A model generated the notes under the pieces. That model saw only the letters and a program-made list of their open reading frames with translations. It did no database searches and was not told where the DNA came from. 37,436 nt of DNA from the IMG/VR virus record IMGVR_UViG_3300024520_000224, positions 1 through 37,436 of that record; one strand, given 5' to 3'. Positions 1 through 7,944 of this stretch are shown piece after piece; the stretch's first letter is position 1; the number at the start of each line of letters is the position of its first letter. Origin of the DNA: a virus. A program made the translations under genes and the position numbers.

Positions 1-159
1 CCGCGTCGTCACTAAACTGGCTGTGGAGGAAGGTATCGATGCTATGCGTCGCATTCTTCCTCGCTCGTACTTTGACGAGAGAAAGTGCCGCAAAGGTATT
101 CAAGCGCTAAGAGAATATCGCAAGGAGTACGACGAGAAGCGCCGCGAGTTCAAGAAGGC
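1..159. repeat. Terminal direct repeat, left copy
   Basis: This stretch matches the last 159 bases of the window at 158 of 159 positions. The only difference is G at 127 against T at 37404. The repeat lies inside the terminase large-subunit gene and joins its two halves in one reading frame, so it is most simply the overlap of a circular assembly. It does not by itself prove physical terminal repeats in the virion DNA. Confidence 0.95.
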
Positions 160-343
160 GCCGCTCCATGATTGGTGCTCCCATGCCGCAGACGCCTCCC
201 GGTCTTTCGCTGTCGGGTGGGATGACTACATGGAGACGGGTGGAGTGAGACCCCAGAAAGTTTCGATGGACTCTTATGATCCCTTCTCCTCGCAGGGCGC
301 GAACAGGCCCAGCCGGAATAGAGGGTACGAGGTATTCGCCTGA
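2..343 (+). CDS. Terminase large subunit, C-terminal part (gene continues from the right end)
   Basis: This is the 3' end of the DNA-packaging ATPase/nuclease whose 5' part starts at 36226. Joined across the repeat the protein is about 464 residues. The part here is the C-terminal tail after the nuclease core. It is rich in Lys, Arg and Asp and contains MRRILPRSYFDERKCRKGI. The stop codon TGA at 341-343 overlaps the ATG of the next gene, so translation is probably coupled. A GTG at 23 is an internal valine codon, not a real start. The Glu at codon 125-127 is Asp in the right-end copy. Confidence 0.9.
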   Translation, partial: RVVTKLAVEEGIDAMRRILPRSYFDERKCRKGIQALREYRKEYDEKRREFKKAPLHDWCSHAADASRSFAVGWDDYMETGGVRPQKVSMDSYDPFSSQGANRPSRNRGYEVFA

Positions 344-933
344 TGGCAAAATTCTTTGGCACCGCCGCCGGCCAGGGCAACTTCAACAACGCGAAAGAGG
401 CGTTCATTTTCATCGAGGAATTCTTCCGCGGCGGCAACCCGGTGTTTACCGAGGGCGTCGATGGTCCCGAAGAGATACATAGTTTTGATCAGCTCCTGAA
501 ATCGATAGGCCAGGGCGACGTCAGCGCACCCAATATCGCTGTCGTTGGGGAGCACGGCAACGACAAAATTGAGGAAGCCATGGGCGGCCTCAATACTGTT
601 TCGGGTGTAGTGAATAAGTTCAGGGCCCAGCGCGGGAGCATCCTCCAGAATTTTACGCCGACTGCTCCGTCTGAGCCGGCAAAGAAAGCCGCTCCAACTC
701 CCCAGGCGCCAAGCATCCAGGCGCCGACTCCCAGGCCGCTCCCGAAGCTGGGGGAAATTCCTGGCACACCCAACGTCACCAATCTTGGGTCGGGGAAGAC
801 TGTCGAAGGCAACACCCGCAAGCCCAAGGGAAGGGCTTCGACCATCTTTACTTCACGGCGAGGTGTGGAGGGCCCGGCGCCCATCAAGCTCGCTCAACTT
901 AGTAGCGGCTCACGGCCGCTCCTGGGATCATAA
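343..933 (+). CDS. Hypothetical virion-associated protein between terminase and portal
   Basis: A 196-residue protein whose function I do not recognise. The first 105 residues look like a small alpha/beta or helical domain. A Pro/Ala-rich linker follows at about 108-140, and then a basic tail with GRASTIFTSRRGVEGPAP near 163-180. Short tails of the form GR-S-TI-T-GV/GL occur in small proteins of many podophages, which I recall only loosely. Its place between terlarge and portal suggests a packaging or head-assembly accessory role. The start ATG overlaps the terminase stop (TGATG), with GAGG upstream. Likely a real gene; function open. Confidence 0.75.
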   Translation: MAKFFGTAAGQGNFNNAKEAFIFIEEFFRGGNPVFTEGVDGPEEIHSFDQLLKSIGQGDVSAPNIAVVGEHGNDKIEEAMGGLNTVSGVVNKFRAQRGSILQNFTPTAPSEPAKKAAPTPQAPSIQAPTPRPLPKLGEIPGTPNVTNLGSGKTVEGNTRKPKGRASTIFTSRRGVEGPAPIKLAQLSSGSRPLLGS

Positions 934-2628
934 ATGCCCGACATTAAAGAATTGCATAAGCGTTATTCCAAACACGTTGAAGAGCGCCGCCTCTGGGAAG
1001 GACTCTGGCAGGACATCGCCAATTATATTCTCCCGAGAAAATCAAACATCACCGTGCAGAGGTTCCCGGGCCAGAAGCAGACAAAAAGTATGTTCGACTC
1101 CACGGCGCCCAACGCGCTCGAGATGCTGGGCGCTTCGATCTACGGCGCCATGACTCCCTCGAACGTGCGCTGGTTCGTTCTCAAGATGCGGACTAAGGAG
1201 CTGAACGACATCGACCCGATCAGGGAATGGCTCGAGGAAGTGCAGGACCGGCTCCTCCTGGCGTTCCGGCAGAGCTCGTTCAACATGGCGGTCAATGAAT
1301 ATCTTATCGACACCGCCGGCTTTGGTACCGGCGCAATAATTGTCGAGGAGAGGGTGGGCCCGTTCAACTTTAACGGCTTCGAGTTCACTCTCATGGCGCC
1401 CGGCAAATTCGTTATTGCCGAGGGCAACGACGGAACCGTTGACACGCTGGGCCGCGAGTTTGAGCTCCCGCTTCGCCTCATCGAAAAGCGCGGGTGGAAG
1501 CTCTCGACGCAGATGCTCAAGGCGAAGGCCGAAGACAAGCCCGACAAAATGTTCGAGATCATCCACATGGTCATGCCTCGTGAGGATTACGACTCGAGGA
1601 AAGTGGACAATCAGAATATGTCCTATGCGTCCGTGTATTACTCGGCGAAGGATAAGGAGCTCCTCCACGAGAGCGGCTACCGCGAGAAGCCCTTCATGGT
1701 ATCGCGCTGGGCGAAGACCTCAGGCGAGACCTATGGCCGGGGCCGCGGACATATCGCGCTCCCCGATGTGAAGACGCTCAACAAAGCGAAAGAGCTCGAG
1801 CTCAGTGCCTGGGCGAAGATGGTGGACCCGCCCCTGTACGTTCTCGATGACGGCGTGGTCGGAAATGTAGACACCCGGCCTGGAGAGCTGACAGTTGTGC
1901 GCGATCTGCAAGCCATCAGGGAGCAACAGTTCAACCCGCGCTTCGACCTGACGAACCTGAAGAGTGAGGAGCTCGCGGATGCGATCCGCAAGAGCTTCTT
2001 CGCTGATTTGATTGTCCTGCGCGATGGCCCTCAGATGACGGCCACCGAAGTGCTCGAGCGTAGCCAGGAGGTTCAGCGCCTCCTGGGTCCGACCTACGGG
2101 CGCTTCGAGCATGAGTTTCTGAATCCGTTCATCGAGCGTGCGTTCTCGATCATGCTCAATACCGGCGCCCTGCCTCCGCTCCCTCCCGAGCTCGAGCAAG
2201 TGATGGCCGAGGGCGATGCGAATATTGACATCGAATATGAGGGCCCCCTGGCCATGGCCCAGAGGTCTCAGGATACCCAGGCCGTGCAACAGCTCGTGGC
2301 TCTGGGTACCGCGATTGGACAGGCGCAGGGCCAGCCGGCTCCGCTCGACGTCCTCAAGATCGACGACGCGATGATGGAGGCGGCCGAGGTGTGGGGTGTC
2401 AGGGCGTCAGTCCTCAGAAGCGATGAGGAGCTCGAGGCCCTGAAGGAAGCCAAGGCGGAAGACGCCCAGGCCGCCGCACGCGCCGAGGCGCAGAGAGCAG
2501 ACGCCCAGGCACTTGGGTCTGCCGCGCCGGCCCTCAAGGTGATGGGTGAGAACCAGGGGCAAGAGCCCCCGGCGGTGGACGAAGGATTATTTGACGAAGA
2601 GCTCGAGGAAGAGTTCGCGGTGGCTTAG
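934..2628 (+). CDS. Portal protein (head-to-tail connector)
   Basis: A 564-residue protein of the T7 gp8-type portal family (Pfam head-tail connector). It forms the ring at the capsid vertex through which DNA is packed and ejected. The N-terminus has the family layout: a helical start, then IANYILPRKS (about 29-38), TKSMFDSTAPNALEMLGAS (about 51-69) and MTPSNVRWF. The C-terminal 100 residues are acidic and Ala/Glu-rich, as usual for the crown and barrel region. The length suits the family (about 500-560). It follows the previous stop directly and overlaps the next GTG start by one base. Confidence 0.95.
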   Translation: MPDIKELHKRYSKHVEERRLWEGLWQDIANYILPRKSNITVQRFPGQKQTKSMFDSTAPNALEMLGASIYGAMTPSNVRWFVLKMRTKELNDIDPIREWLEEVQDRLLLAFRQSSFNMAVNEYLIDTAGFGTGAIIVEERVGPFNFNGFEFTLMAPGKFVIAEGNDGTVDTLGREFELPLRLIEKRGWKLSTQMLKAKAEDKPDKMFEIIHMVMPREDYDSRKVDNQNMSYASVYYSAKDKELLHESGYREKPFMVSRWAKTSGETYGRGRGHIALPDVKTLNKAKELELSAWAKMVDPPLYVLDDGVVGNVDTRPGELTVVRDLQAIREQQFNPRFDLTNLKSEELADAIRKSFFADLIVLRDGPQMTATEVLERSQEVQRLLGPTYGRFEHEFLNPFIERAFSIMLNTGALPPLPPELEQVMAEGDANIDIEYEGPLAMAQRSQDTQAVQQLVALGTAIGQAQGQPAPLDVLKIDDAMMEAAEVWGVRASVLRSDEELEALKEAKAEDAQAAARAEAQRADAQALGSAAPALKVMGENQGQEPPAVDEGLFDEELEEEFAVA

Positions 2629-2888
2629 TGGAAAAGAGCGAAGCGGAGCGCATCCTCCAGAAGAGGGCGTCCGATTTTTTCCAGTGCTTCGACACGGGCC
2701 CCGGGAAGATGGTGCTCGAGCACTTGCGGCAAAGTTTCGGGGGATCGTGCTACACGAAGGGCGATCCTTATGACACGGCATACAAGGCTGGCCAGCAGAG
2801 CGTGCTTGTTGAGATCGGGCGCATCGTGGCGGCCGGGGAGAATCCAGAAAACATTCGCTTAAAGGCGATCCAAAAACAGCCCGAGTAA
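2628..2888 (+). CDS. Bbp19-like small phage protein
   Basis: An 86-residue protein starting at GTG, which overlaps the portal stop (TAGTG). The pattern GPGKMVLEHLRQSFGG, then GDPYDTAYKAGQQSVLVEIG, resembles the family named after Bbp19 of Bordetella phage BPP-1. That family usually lies between portal and scaffold or capsid genes, as here. No enzymatic motif is visible. The family is known mainly by position in the head gene block and its function is undefined. Assignment rests on remembered pattern and synteny. Confidence 0.75.
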   Translation: MEKSEAERILQKRASDFFQCFDTGPGKMVLEHLRQSFGGSCYTKGDPYDTAYKAGQQSVLVEIGRIVAAGENPENIRLKAIQKQPE

Positions 2889-2898
2889 AGAGGTCAGA

Positions 2899-3723
2899 AT
2901 GTCAGACGAATTAGGTGGTGGTGGGGATGGTGGTGGCAACGGGGCAACCGACGGAGACGTCAGCGTCGAGTGGAAAGAGGCGCTCCCCGAGGGACTGAAG
3001 AACGACCCGACTATCGCTAACACCAAGAGCGTCGAGTCGATGGCGAGCCAGCTCGTGAATTCCCAGAAGCTCGTGGGTAATTCGCTTCGCTTGCCGGGTG
3101 ACGATGCCTCGACCGAAGAGTGGAGCGGATTCTACGCGAAGCTCGGTCGCCCCGACGATGCCACTGGCTACACCTACAAGCCGGGCGAAGATGTCGGCGA
3201 GGAATTCCATGTCGATAAGGGACGTCAGACCGAGATGTTCCAGATGATGCACAACATGGGACTCACCGACAAGCAGACCACGGTCATGATGGATATGATC
3301 GTCAACGAAAATGTCCAAGAGAACGAGCGCTTCGTCACTACCTCGCAAAAGGCACTTGACGTTTTACGGTCGGAGTGGGGCGGACAGTACGACACTAACG
3401 TCCAGATAGCCAACCGTGCGCTCAACTCTTTCGGCGGCGAGGCCCTCAGGGGTCTTCTCGCCCAGGCCGGTCTCCAGAATAACGCGGAGGTCATCAGGCT
3501 CTTTAGCCGAATCGGGAATGCGATGGGCGAAGATAAGCTCGTTGCCGGCGACGCGCTGACCGGGCCGCTCATGGCTGAAGAGGTTGACGCGAAGATCGCG
3601 GAGGTAGAGGCGAAACTGGCTAAAATGACCTCGGACAATTCGGAATACAAATCCTTGCTCGCGGAGAAGGAAAGGCTCTACGAGCAGAGGTACGGAACGA
3701 GAGTGATCGCAACCGTAGGATAG
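2899..3723 (+). CDS. Capsid scaffolding protein
   Basis: A 274-residue acidic protein placed between portal-side genes and the major capsid gene, the standard scaffold position. The N-terminus is Gly/Asp-rich and disordered. The middle has the recurring scaffold pattern ending in KLGRPDDATGYTYKPG (about 81-96). The C-terminal 60 residues form a charged coiled coil (EVDAKIAEVEAKLAKM), the part that usually contacts capsid subunits. GAGGTC lies 7 bases before the ATG. Scaffolds guide procapsid assembly and leave before or during packaging. Confidence 0.88.
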   Translation: MSDELGGGGDGGGNGATDGDVSVEWKEALPEGLKNDPTIANTKSVESMASQLVNSQKLVGNSLRLPGDDASTEEWSGFYAKLGRPDDATGYTYKPGEDVGEEFHVDKGRQTEMFQMMHNMGLTDKQTTVMMDMIVNENVQENERFVTTSQKALDVLRSEWGGQYDTNVQIANRALNSFGGEALRGLLAQAGLQNNAEVIRLFSRIGNAMGEDKLVAGDALTGPLMAEEVDAKIAEVEAKLAKMTSDNSEYKSLLAEKERLYEQRYGTRVIATVG

Positions 3724-3868
3724 TTTCACTGCATTAGGGTCCGGTTCTCAGGTGTAGGCCGGATAGCCTTCAACACCCGTCTGGGCGGCGTAACCGCCAA
3801 GGCAGGGTCCGCACTACGCGGGGAGCCCTCCGAGTTTTGGATTTCTCGAACTCATGGAGGGCACTCCA

Positions 3869-4735
3869 GTGTCCCAGCAGATCACCGATGCATTTGTGCA
3901 GAATTACCGCGGGACTGTTATTCAGCTCGCGCAACAGAAAGGTTCGCGCCTGCGCGGTGCTGTCACCGTGCATCCCGACGTCACGGGGAAGACCGACTTC
4001 TTCGACCGGGTAGGTGCGACTACCGCCCAGGTCAAGACCACGCGGCACGGCGACACCCCGCTCATCGAGACCCCCCACTCGAGGCGCATGGCCAGCCTGG
4101 CCACCTACGAGTGGGCGGACCTCATCGACAAGGCGGATAAGGTCCGCACCCTCATCGATCCCGAGGGCGAGTACGCCAAGGCCGGCGGTTGGGCCATGGG
4201 GCGCTCGATGGACGATGTCCTCATCACCGCGCTGACCGGCACCGCCGCCACTGGCGAGACCGGATCGGGTTCGCAAGTTCTGCCTTCCGGCCAGAAAATC
4301 GCCGAGAGCTCCGTCGGTCTCACAATCGCCAAGCTCCGCGAGGCGAAGCGTCTGCTCGACGCCGCCGAGATCGACCCGAGCGACCCGAGGTTCTTCCTCG
4401 CGTCGGCCGTGCAGATCGATGACCTCCTGGCCACCACGGCCGTGACGTCGTCCGATTTCAACACGGTGAAGGCTCTCGTCCACGGCGAGGTCGATACGTT
4501 CCTCGGCTTTAAGTTCATCCGCACCCAGCGGCTGAACACCACGGCCACGAGCGTGCGCGGTTGCATCGCCTTCTCGAAGAGCTCCATCGGTCTCTCGGTC
4601 GGGATGGATGTCATCGCCCGAATCACCGAGCGCTCCGACAAGAGCTATTCCGTCCAGCCTTACATGGCCATGGACCTGGGCGCCGTCCGCGTCGAGGACG
4701 AGGGCGTAGTCGAGGTGTCCTGCCGCGAGTCCTAG
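3869..4735 (+). CDS. Major capsid protein
   Basis: A 288-residue HK97-fold type capsid protein, in the family often listed as Phage_capsid_2. The N-terminus SQQITDAFVQNYRGTVIQL matches the usual start of that family, and conserved blocks follow, such as RMASLATYEWADLIDKADK and the C-terminal YSVQPYMAMDLGAVRVED. I chose the GTG at 3869 because GGAGGG at 3856-3861 lies 7 bases before it. The in-frame ATG at 3854 would add five residues and would have that ribosome site inside its coding region. The 145-base gap upstream has short inverted repeats such as GGCGG/CCGCC but no clear terminator. Confidence 0.9.
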   Translation: MSQQITDAFVQNYRGTVIQLAQQKGSRLRGAVTVHPDVTGKTDFFDRVGATTAQVKTTRHGDTPLIETPHSRRMASLATYEWADLIDKADKVRTLIDPEGEYAKAGGWAMGRSMDDVLITALTGTAATGETGSGSQVLPSGQKIAESSVGLTIAKLREAKRLLDAAEIDPSDPRFFLASAVQIDDLLATTAVTSSDFNTVKALVHGEVDTFLGFKFIRTQRLNTTATSVRGCIAFSKSSIGLSVGMDVIARITERSDKSYSVQPYMAMDLGAVRVEDEGVVEVSCRES

Positions 4736-4788
4736 GACCGGGCCGGCTTAACGGAACACACAACATCATCCTCTAAGGAGAGAAACAA

Positions 4789-5280
4789 ATGACGGCTTTC
4801 ACCGGAACACCTTCCAGCTCTGTGCAACACGCCTTGCAGAGCGGCGGCACTGGCGGCAACGCCAATGTGTCGGACGTCGGAGCTCGTCTCCGAATCGCGT
4901 TTTTCGAGTACACCCACACCGCCACCGAGGGAGCGGGAACGGGCGCTGTGAATCTCGTGGTCCTGCCTTACGGCCGGATTCGGATTTACGCGGACCTCTC
5001 GCGCATCGTCACCTCGGCGATGGTCACCCTGGCCGATGTGCATCTCGGCTACCGGGCCTACACCCAGATCGACGGGACCGCTGTCGTGGAAGACGACAAC
5101 GCCTTTGGGGATAACGTCAACGGTGGCTCGGCCATCGACGAGGCGTTTTCGCTCCCGGCCGAGGGTTTCCTCGAGATGGATTCCCAGGGCGGCATCACGA
5201 TCTTCGCCACCATCGACACGGCGAACATCGAGGCCGACGACACCATCAAGGGGTGGGTGGCTTTCACTAACCAGGACTAG
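4789..5280 (+). CDS. Probable capsid cement/decoration protein
   Basis: A 163-residue beta-rich protein with a strong ribosome site (AAGGAGAG) and a position directly after the major capsid gene. In BPP-1 the capsid gene is paired with a jellyroll cement protein, Bbp16, and this gene occupies the equivalent place. The sequence has alternating hydrophobic strands (VNLVVLPYGRIRIYADLSRI) and many Gly/Thr/Asp turns, with no membrane segment or catalytic motif. The role is inferred from position, size and composition, not from a recognised motif. Other virion roles remain possible. Confidence 0.65.
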   Translation: MTAFTGTPSSSVQHALQSGGTGGNANVSDVGARLRIAFFEYTHTATEGAGTGAVNLVVLPYGRIRIYADLSRIVTSAMVTLADVHLGYRAYTQIDGTAVVEDDNAFGDNVNGGSAIDEAFSLPAEGFLEMDSQGGITIFATIDTANIEADDTIKGWVAFTNQD

Positions 5281-5286
5281 GTGCAT

Positions 5287-5306
5287 GGGGGCCCTACGGG
5301 GCCCCC
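5287..5306 (+). terminator. UACG-capped GC hairpin between late genes (partial terminator or mRNA-stabilising stem)
   Basis: GGGGGCCC, a TACG loop, and GGGCCCCC form a perfect 8-bp GC-only stem just after the cement gene stop. The closing pair is C-G, so the RNA loop is C(UACG)G, a member of the extra-stable UNCG tetraloop class. No T-run follows, so a full rho-independent terminator is unlikely. It could mark an mRNA 3' end or processing boundary, or protect the abundant capsid/cement message. Confidence 0.7.
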
Positions 5307-5325
5307 TCACCTATGGAGGGGTCGT

Positions 5326-5517
5326 ATGAGCTTCACCTCAGACCTTGCAGACAAGGATTTGATCGAGCGGAGCACGAATGGCGAGGCAACGGTCGTCCTC
5401 GTGGGCACCGCGTTCCACATCAAAAACTCATCTTACAACGGCTCCGTTCAACAGGCTGACGACGGCTACACGATTTATGCGGCCGCCTCAAACGCCAAGA
5501 GCGCTTACGGACTGTAG
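5326..5517 (+). CDS. Small hypothetical late protein
   Basis: A 63-residue protein of unknown role. The ATG at 5326 is chosen because GGAGGGG lies 5-6 bases upstream. The longer frame starting at 5281 would run through the GC hairpin and lacks a ribosome site. The chain looks beta-rich, with ATVVLVGTAFHIKNSSYNGS in the middle and no membrane segment or cysteine. It lies between cement and fibre-like genes, so a minor virion or assembly protein is the likeliest reading. Confidence 0.7.
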   Translation: MSFTSDLADKDLIERSTNGEATVVLVGTAFHIKNSSYNGSVQQADDGYTIYAAASNAKSAYGL

Positions 5518-5527
5518 GGGGTAGGCC

Positions 5528-5830
5528 ATGCCCGACTTCATTATCAAATCAGGCGATACGTTCACGGCCGAGGATACGTTCTCGGAGGGCCAGAAGTTCG
5601 AGACCGTCAGGCCGGTGGACATCTCCATTATTGGCACCGCGTGGACGGGCACGGTCACTCTTCAACGAAAGCCCGAAGGCGATTCTACCTGGCGGGACGT
5701 TGACTCCTGGGCGAGCGGTATCGATTTCGAGGGCCAGTTCGAGGTGGGCAATCCCCACATGGAGTATCGCATCGGCGTCAAGAGCGGCGAACACGCCGGC
5801 ACCTCGGTGATCGCGGAGCTCACTCAGTGA
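5528..5830 (+). CDS. Small beta-rich structural protein
   Basis: A 100-residue protein beginning MPDFIIKSGDTF. The segment VTLQRKPEGDSTWRDVDSW (about 40-58) resembles short beta-sandwich modules of phage virion proteins that follow capsid genes. No membrane segment or enzymatic motif is seen. A GGGGGTAGGCC ribosome-site region precedes the ATG. The stop overlaps the GTG start of the next gene by 4 bases (GTGA), so the two are probably translated together. Function is inferred from position only. Confidence 0.7.
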   Translation: MPDFIIKSGDTFTAEDTFSEGQKFETVRPVDISIIGTAWTGTVTLQRKPEGDSTWRDVDSWASGIDFEGQFEVGNPHMEYRIGVKSGEHAGTSVIAELTQ

Positions 5831-7530
5831 GTATCCTCAAAGGGTTCTTTAATCGTCTCAGGCTGGGGAGCGGCTCGAGCGGTGCCCCCTCGATGGCATT
5901 CAAGGAAGAGCCTGGCCTCGGCTTGTACCGGAAAGAGGCTGGGGTCATCGGTGTCAGTGGAGGCACGCTCGAAGCGGCAAGCCATCCCTTCTCCGATGCC
6001 ACTGCGATTGTTAAGGGCTCGGTGGACGCCACCAAACAGGTGCGCGTCGAAGCCGATGGCCTCACTACGGGCACCACCCGCGTCCTGACGATGGCCGATC
6101 AGAACATCGACCTTACTCCCGGCACGGGTTCCTTCGCCACGGGAGCGGAGGGAGACCTGGCCGCGACTGCCATGCAAGACCTGGTCAATGACGCCACTCC
6201 GCAACTTGGGGGCAACCTTGATGCGAATGGGAAGACCATCGACGGAAGGGTTGTCGCCACCGACGGAACGAAGCTCGATGGCATCGAGGCATCCGCAGAT
6301 GTGACCGACGCCACCAACGTGAATGCCGCCGGCGCCGTCATGGAGTCGGACTACAACGCGCACACGGTTCTTCAGGCCACCTCTGATAATACGCCGGTGC
6401 CGATCACGATTGCAGAGCAGACCGTCGTGGGTCGCATCACCGCCGGGAATATCAAGGGGCTCACGGCCACCGAGCTTCGCACGCTCATCAATGTGGAGAG
6501 CGGTGCTACCGCCGATCAAAGTAACGCGGAGATTAAAACGGCCTACGAGGCCAATGCCGATACAAATGAGTTCTCGGATGCGGAGCAAACCAAACTCGCT
6601 GGTGTCGAAGCATCCGCTGACGTCACTGATACCACGAATGTCACAGCGGCCGGTGCTGTCATGGACAGCGAAATTCTCGATGAAGACAACATGGCCTCGG
6701 ACAGCGCGACGAAGGTGGCGAGCCAGCAGTCCATCAAGGCTTACGTCGATGCGGCGATGGGCGGGGTCGTGTCTCCCTTCGTGCCGCAGGGGCTGAAACT
6801 CAGTCATGACACCGACACCGATCATGACGTCAATGTCACGGCCGGCCAGTGTAGGGACGCCACCGACGCGGTCAACATGATCTTGACCAGCGAGATCACG
6901 AAGCAGATCGACGCCGCCTGGGCCGTGGGCGATGACGCTGGCGGGATGGACACGGGCTCCGTCACGACTGATACGAATTATTATGTGTGGCTTATTAAGC
7001 GATCCGACACGGATGTGGAGGACGTTTTGTTCTCTACCTCCGCGACCGCCCCGACGATGCCGACCAACTACGATTACAAGCGTCTCATCGGAATGGTACA
7101 CACCGACGCCTCTTCAAATATCGAATCGTTCTTGCACGTTGGTGGCGACGAGTTCATGTACACGGCGTCTCCAATTCGTGATTTGTCCGACGCCACCCTT
7201 TCCGCTGGGGTCTTCGAGGTCGCAACACTGTCCTGCCCGGCAAACTGTATCGCTGAGATCACTCTTCTCATGGATGATCCAAACGCCGGGGGGGTTGATT
7301 GGAAGATTCAGGTCAGGGAGGCGGATTCTGCGTTCCTCTATAACCAGGGCGACTTCGTTCTCCATTGGGACAGCGGCACTCTCTCGGGTGCAAACCGAAT
7401 GGAAGAGCAAGTTTTCGTAAACGTGAACGGTTCGAGTCAGGTTGACTACGCGGGACCGAATGTTTCTTCCTCGGGCAAGATTGAGATTCGTACCCGTGGA
7501 TTCAGGATGCTTACAAGGAGCCACCCATAA
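5827..7530 (+). CDS. Fibre-like/appendage virion protein with internal repeat
   Basis: A 567-residue late protein starting at GTG. It contains a duplicated segment: KLDGIEASADVTDATNVNAA (about 150-169) and KLAGVEASADVTDTTNVTAA (about 256-275), each followed by GAVM and an acidic stretch. Such repeats (G-EA-ADVTD) are typical of trimeric fibre or whisker shafts in phages. The C-terminal 200 residues are beta-rich. It sits between head genes and tail-tube genes, away from the main fibre gene at 19198, so it may be a head or collar fibre. The stop overlaps the next ATG (TAATG). Confidence 0.75.
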   Translation: MSILKGFFNRLRLGSGSSGAPSMAFKEEPGLGLYRKEAGVIGVSGGTLEAASHPFSDATAIVKGSVDATKQVRVEADGLTTGTTRVLTMADQNIDLTPGTGSFATGAEGDLAATAMQDLVNDATPQLGGNLDANGKTIDGRVVATDGTKLDGIEASADVTDATNVNAAGAVMESDYNAHTVLQATSDNTPVPITIAEQTVVGRITAGNIKGLTATELRTLINVESGATADQSNAEIKTAYEANADTNEFSDAEQTKLAGVEASADVTDTTNVTAAGAVMDSEILDEDNMASDSATKVASQQSIKAYVDAAMGGVVSPFVPQGLKLSHDTDTDHDVNVTAGQCRDATDAVNMILTSEITKQIDAAWAVGDDAGGMDTGSVTTDTNYYVWLIKRSDTDVEDVLFSTSATAPTMPTNYDYKRLIGMVHTDASSNIESFLHVGGDEFMYTASPIRDLSDATLSAGVFEVATLSCPANCIAEITLLMDDPNAGGVDWKIQVREADSAFLYNQGDFVLHWDSGTLSGANRMEEQVFVNVNGSSQVDYAGPNVSSSGKIEIRTRGFRMLTRSHP

Positions 7531-7937
7531 TGGTAAAGGGATATTTCGTTGATTTCAGCAACGCCGACGCCCCCGTAGGTTATTTCGGGAACCGCGCCGA
7601 TAAGCCGTCGCTCGAGGGGAGTCACAACTGGATTGAGAGCTCCGATCCCGACGCCCCTCTCGCAAGAAATGCTTTGGCTATGGATCGGGACACGCATCGC
7701 TTCGACGTACCGACCAAATCGATTGTCGCCCTCACCCAGCAGGAGCTGGACGACAAGGAGCCCGCGCTCGCCGCGGCAGAGTTCGATATGCCGGCCGCTG
7801 ATCAGCCCCTCCCCGAGAAGAGGGTGAGGGCCGCTTTCGCAGTGGCACGGGAATTGATCAACGAAGTGAGAGTTGCATCCGCCCTGGCACCAATATCCAA
7901 GGCCGATTTCCGGCAGAGGGTACTGGACAAACTCTAG
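7530..7937 (+). CDS. Hypothetical late protein
   Basis: A 135-residue protein overlapping the fibre-like gene by one base. The first 70 residues are rich in Asp, Asn and Pro. The C-terminal half is helical, with RVRAAFAVARELINEVR (about 93-109). No known motif or membrane segment is recognised. Its coupling to the fibre-like gene suggests a partner, chaperone or assembly role, but this is only inference. Confidence 0.7.
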   Translation: MVKGYFVDFSNADAPVGYFGNRADKPSLEGSHNWIESSDPDAPLARNALAMDRDTHRFDVPTKSIVALTQQELDDKEPALAAAEFDMPAADQPLPEKRVRAAFAVARELINEVRVASALAPISKADFRQRVLDKL

Positions 7938-7944
7938 GCGGATT

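Noticed and set aside
1-159. Physical direct terminal repeats of the virion DNA, as in T7
   Set aside because: The repeat lies inside the terminase coding frame and has the length of an assembly overlap. Real terminal repeats cannot be told from sequence alone.
3724-3868. tRNA or strong terminator before the capsid gene
   Set aside because: Short inverted repeats only; no cloverleaf, no T-run.
5824-7101. Long 425-residue frame on the minus strand opposite the fibre-like gene
   Set aside because: It is a GC-driven shadow. The + strand frame has real repeats, coupling and context, and the minus frame is Arg/Gly/His-rich without any motif.
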